Shown here in pieces: positions 62,360 to 64,000 of a stretch of 64,000 bases of DNA. The stretch spans positions 496,001 to 560,000 of the forward strand of contig CAVVZC010000003.1 of the NCBI GenBank assembly GCA_963752565.1, given 5' to 3'. This DNA is from UBA11574 sp963752565 (GTDB lineage Bacteria; Desulfobacterota; Desulfobacteria; Desulfobacterales; UBA11574). How positions within the stretch are numbered: the first letter of the stretch is position 1; each line of letters begins with the position of its first letter. The position numbers and the translations under genes were made by a program. Under the pieces are notes generated by a model that made no database searches, was not told the origin of the DNA, and saw only the letters and a program-made list of their open reading frames with translations.

Positions 62360-62794
62360 GTGAAAAAGTACACATATAGTGCAAAACATACCGACAACCA
62401 GGGACGATGGTGTCTGGTGGATGCCGAAAATGCGATTCTGGGTAGACTCGCCAGCACCGTAGCGGCTCGCCTTCGAGGAAAACACAACCCGCTTTTTACC
62501 CCCCATGTGGATACCGGTGATTGGATTATTGTCATTAATGCGGATAAGGTTGCTCTCACCGGAAGGAAATGGGATCTGAAAAATTATTACCGGCATAGCG
62601 GCTACATCGGGGGCCTAAAAACCATCACAGCCAAAAAGCTCATGGAAAAAAGACCCGAGGATCTCATTCGATTTGCTGTTAAGGGCATGCTGCCGAAGAA
62701 CAGACTGGGGAGAAAACTGTTTAAAAAATTGAAGGTTTATTCGGGAGACCAACATCCCCATGAGGCTCAGCAGCCGGAGATTCTTGAAATTTAA
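62360..62794 (+). CDS. rplM: 50S ribosomal protein L13
   Basis: The 144-residue protein has the L13 signature: WCLVDAENAILGRLASTVA, and LMEKRPEDLIRFAVKGMLPKN. It starts at GTG (62360). The rplM-rpsI pair is the standard order. Confidence 0.97.
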   Translation: MKKYTYSAKHTDNQGRWCLVDAENAILGRLASTVAARLRGKHNPLFTPHVDTGDWIIVINADKVALTGRKWDLKNYYRHSGYIGGLKTITAKKLMEKRPEDLIRFAVKGMLPKNRLGRKLFKKLKVYSGDQHPHEAQQPEILEI

Positions 62795-62833
62795 TCAAAA
62801 CACGTTATAATCTATTAATTATTGGGGAGTTGT

Positions 62834-63229
62834 ATGGAAAAGGAAAACGTTTATTATTCAACTGGAAAACGAAAAACTTCCGTTGCCAGAACATGGTTAA
62901 CGCCGGGAAACGGTGAAATTATTGTCAATAATAAGCCCATCGATGAATATTTTAAGATTGAGTCCGTGAAAGGGATTGTGAAGCATCCGCTGGTTTTGAC
63001 CAATACCCTTGGATCGTTTGACGTAAAAAGCAAGGTTGTCGGTGGCGGTGTTGCGGGACAGGCCGGCGCGATTCGGCATGGCATTACAAAGGCACTGATA
63101 CTGGCCAATCCAGATTTAAGAAAGGCGTTAAAAAAAGCCGGATTTGTTCGGCGTGATGCCAGGGTCAAGGAACGAAAAAAATACGGGCAAAAAGGTGCTC
63201 GTGCCCGCTTCCAGTTCTCGAAACGTTAG
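62834..63229 (+). CDS. rpsI: 30S ribosomal protein S9
   Basis: From the ATG at 62834 the protein is 131 residues. It has STGKRKTSVARTW near the start and the C-terminal RVKERKKYGQKGARARFQFSKR, with the conserved SKR end. It follows rplM by 39 bases. Confidence 0.97.
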   Translation: MEKENVYYSTGKRKTSVARTWLTPGNGEIIVNNKPIDEYFKIESVKGIVKHPLVLTNTLGSFDVKSKVVGGGVAGQAGAIRHGITKALILANPDLRKALKKAGFVRRDARVKERKKYGQKGARARFQFSKR

Positions 63230-63250
63230 AATTTTTTTCCAATAAACAAA

Positions 63251-63278
63251 AAGGAACGAGGGTTCCCTCGTTCCTTTT
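63251..63278. terminator. Bidirectional terminator between rpsI and the enoyl-CoA hydratase gene
   Basis: AAGGAACGAGGG (63251-63262) and CCCTCGTTCCTT (63265-63276) are perfect inverted arms, followed on the plus strand by T's and preceded by A's. It lies between the two convergent genes. Confidence 0.8.
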
Positions 63279-64000
63279 ATTCTTGCCGATTTTTCCACAC
63301 AGGTGCTCGTTTTTCGAGAAAAGCCTTCATACCTTCCTGAGCGTCTTCATCAAGACAGTTCATGGCAATTGCATGGGTGGCATATTCATAAGCAGATGGT
63401 TCATTTAGATCTACCTGGCTGTAAAATGTCTGCTTGCCGAAAGCAAGGGTATACCGGCTGTATTGCGCCATTTCCATGGCCAGGTTTTTGGTCTCCTGGG
63501 AAAGCTTATCCGGGGAGACGACCTGATTCACCAGGCCGAACCTTTCAGCTTCATGAGCGGAGATAAATCGACCCGTCAAAAGCATTTCCATGGCTCTTCT
63601 TCTTCCGATAACTCTGACCAGCGGAACAGCAGGGGTCGTGCAGAAGAGTCCTATTTTTGAACCGGGTGTGGCAAATTGGGCACCGGTTTCTGCGATGGCA
63701 AGATCACAGGCAGCAACAAGCTGGCATCCTGCTGCCGTCGCAATGCCGTGAATCTGGGCAACAACGGGTTGTGGAAGTTTTTGGAGGGCTTGCATCATCT
63801 TCGCGCATACCGAAAAAATGGTATAAAAATGCTGAATATCCAGGTCCGACCCGACCATATCTTTCAGGTTGTGCCCTGCGCAGAATGCCGGTCCGTTGCC
63901 TCTGATAACCACGACATGAATATCCTGATCCTGTGCGATATTTTTTAGTTTGTCGAGCATATCATTCATTACGTTGAGAGAGAGTGCATTCCGTTTGTCC
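63277..64000 (-). CDS. Enoyl-CoA hydratase/isomerase-family protein (5' part cut by the window edge)
   Basis: The frame remains open to base 63999, reading DKRNALSLNVMNDML before the first internal Met, so the start lies beyond 64000. The crotonase core is visible: GPAFCAGHNLKDM, AQIHGIATAAGCQLVAACDLAIA and GLVNQVVSPD, and the tail DEDAQEGMKAFLEKRAPVW. It acts on enoyl-CoA or a related thioester; the exact substrate is open. Confidence 0.92.
   Translation of the reverse strand, partial: DKRNALSLNVMNDMLDKLKNIAQDQDIHVVVIRGNGPAFCAGHNLKDMVGSDLDIQHFYTIFSVCAKMMQALQKLPQPVVAQIHGIATAAGCQLVAACDLAIAETGAQFATPGSKIGLFCTTPAVPLVRVIGRRRAMEMLLTGRFISAHEAERFGLVNQVVSPDKLSQETKNLAMEMAQYSRYTLAFGKQTFYSQVDLNEPSAYEYATHAIAMNCLDEDAQEGMKAFLEKRAPVWKNRQE

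Noticed and set aside
1..64000. tRNA, rRNA, CRISPR arrays, phage or intact insertion sequences
   Set aside because: No tRNA-like cloverleaf, repeat-spacer array, integrase, transposase or phage structural gene was seen in the window.

Overview
The window reads as ordinary chromosome of an anaerobic, Gram-negative bacterium of the Desulfobacterota type (Desulfobacterales-like sulfate-reducer relatives); that placement is an inference from gene content, not from a marker tree. Pointers are a PilMNOPQ pilus operon, an octaheme HAO-like cytochrome with a NapC/NrfH partner, an HcpR/Hcp/ferredoxin nitrosative-stress cluster, a RACo-like corrinoid activator, sodium-pump decarboxylase subunits, the TIGR03960 radical SAM protein beside RNase G, and class-typical housekeeping genes. 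The DNA is moderately AT-rich, and short dispersed palindromic repeats sit between genes.

Layout. 0-4.6 kb: pilM(end)-pilN-pilO-pilP-pilQ, with pilQ split by a frameshift. 4.6-10 kb: a minus-strand operon serS-thrC-LysM protein-TPR lipoprotein. 10-18 kb: small housekeeping genes (5-formyl-THF cyclo-ligase, K+ channel, pcm, DedA-like, glutamine amidotransferase, serine acetyltransferase, RACo-like ASKHA protein, cyclic-nucleotide-binding protein). 18-28 kb: a nitrogen-oxide/anaerobic region: octaheme cytochrome plus tetraheme quinol dehydrogenase, MobB/ModE, a decayed receptor fragment, small unknowns, then HcpR divergent from hcp, an HD-domain protein and a ferredoxin-like protein. hcp and the HD gene each carry a single-base frameshift. 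28-31 kb: OadG/OadB-like decarboxylase subunits and a YkgJ protein.

31-52 kb is origin-type DNA: mnmE-jag-yidC-yidD-rnpA-rpmH (all minus) with a perfect parS site at the mnmE stop codon, then RNase G, TIGR03960, an HtrA protease, asnS, a thymidylate synthase, and gyrB-dnaN. Upstream of dnaN lies a very AT-rich gap of about 370 bp where transcription switches from leftward to rightward; it is the best candidate here for oriC, although dnaA and canonical DnaA boxes are not seen. To its right is a large fusion of an endonuclease Q-like PHP domain to a UvrD helicase, followed by a promoter-leader-terminator arrangement and a porin gene. 53-64 kb: cfa, an aldehyde dehydrogenase, DUF4126 and PilZ proteins, a decayed MFS transporter, a YkgJ protein, endonuclease V, RdgC split in two by an in-frame TAG, an exonuclease-endonuclease-phosphatase family protein fused downstream of a truncated CYTH gene, rplM-rpsI, and an enoyl-CoA hydratase cut by the window edge.

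Items most worth a second look: the parS/AT-rich origin signals, a three-copy miniature repeat that abuts the 3' ends of three minus-strand genes, the EndoQ-UvrD fusion, the class II operator geometry in front of hcp, the leader ahead of the porin, the split rdgC, and three genes each broken by a one-base indel (pilQ, hcp, HD protein), which may be decay, programmed frameshifting or sequence error. I did not find a clearly undescribed multi-gene defence or mobile system, a CRISPR array, a tRNA or rRNA gene, or an intact insertion sequence.
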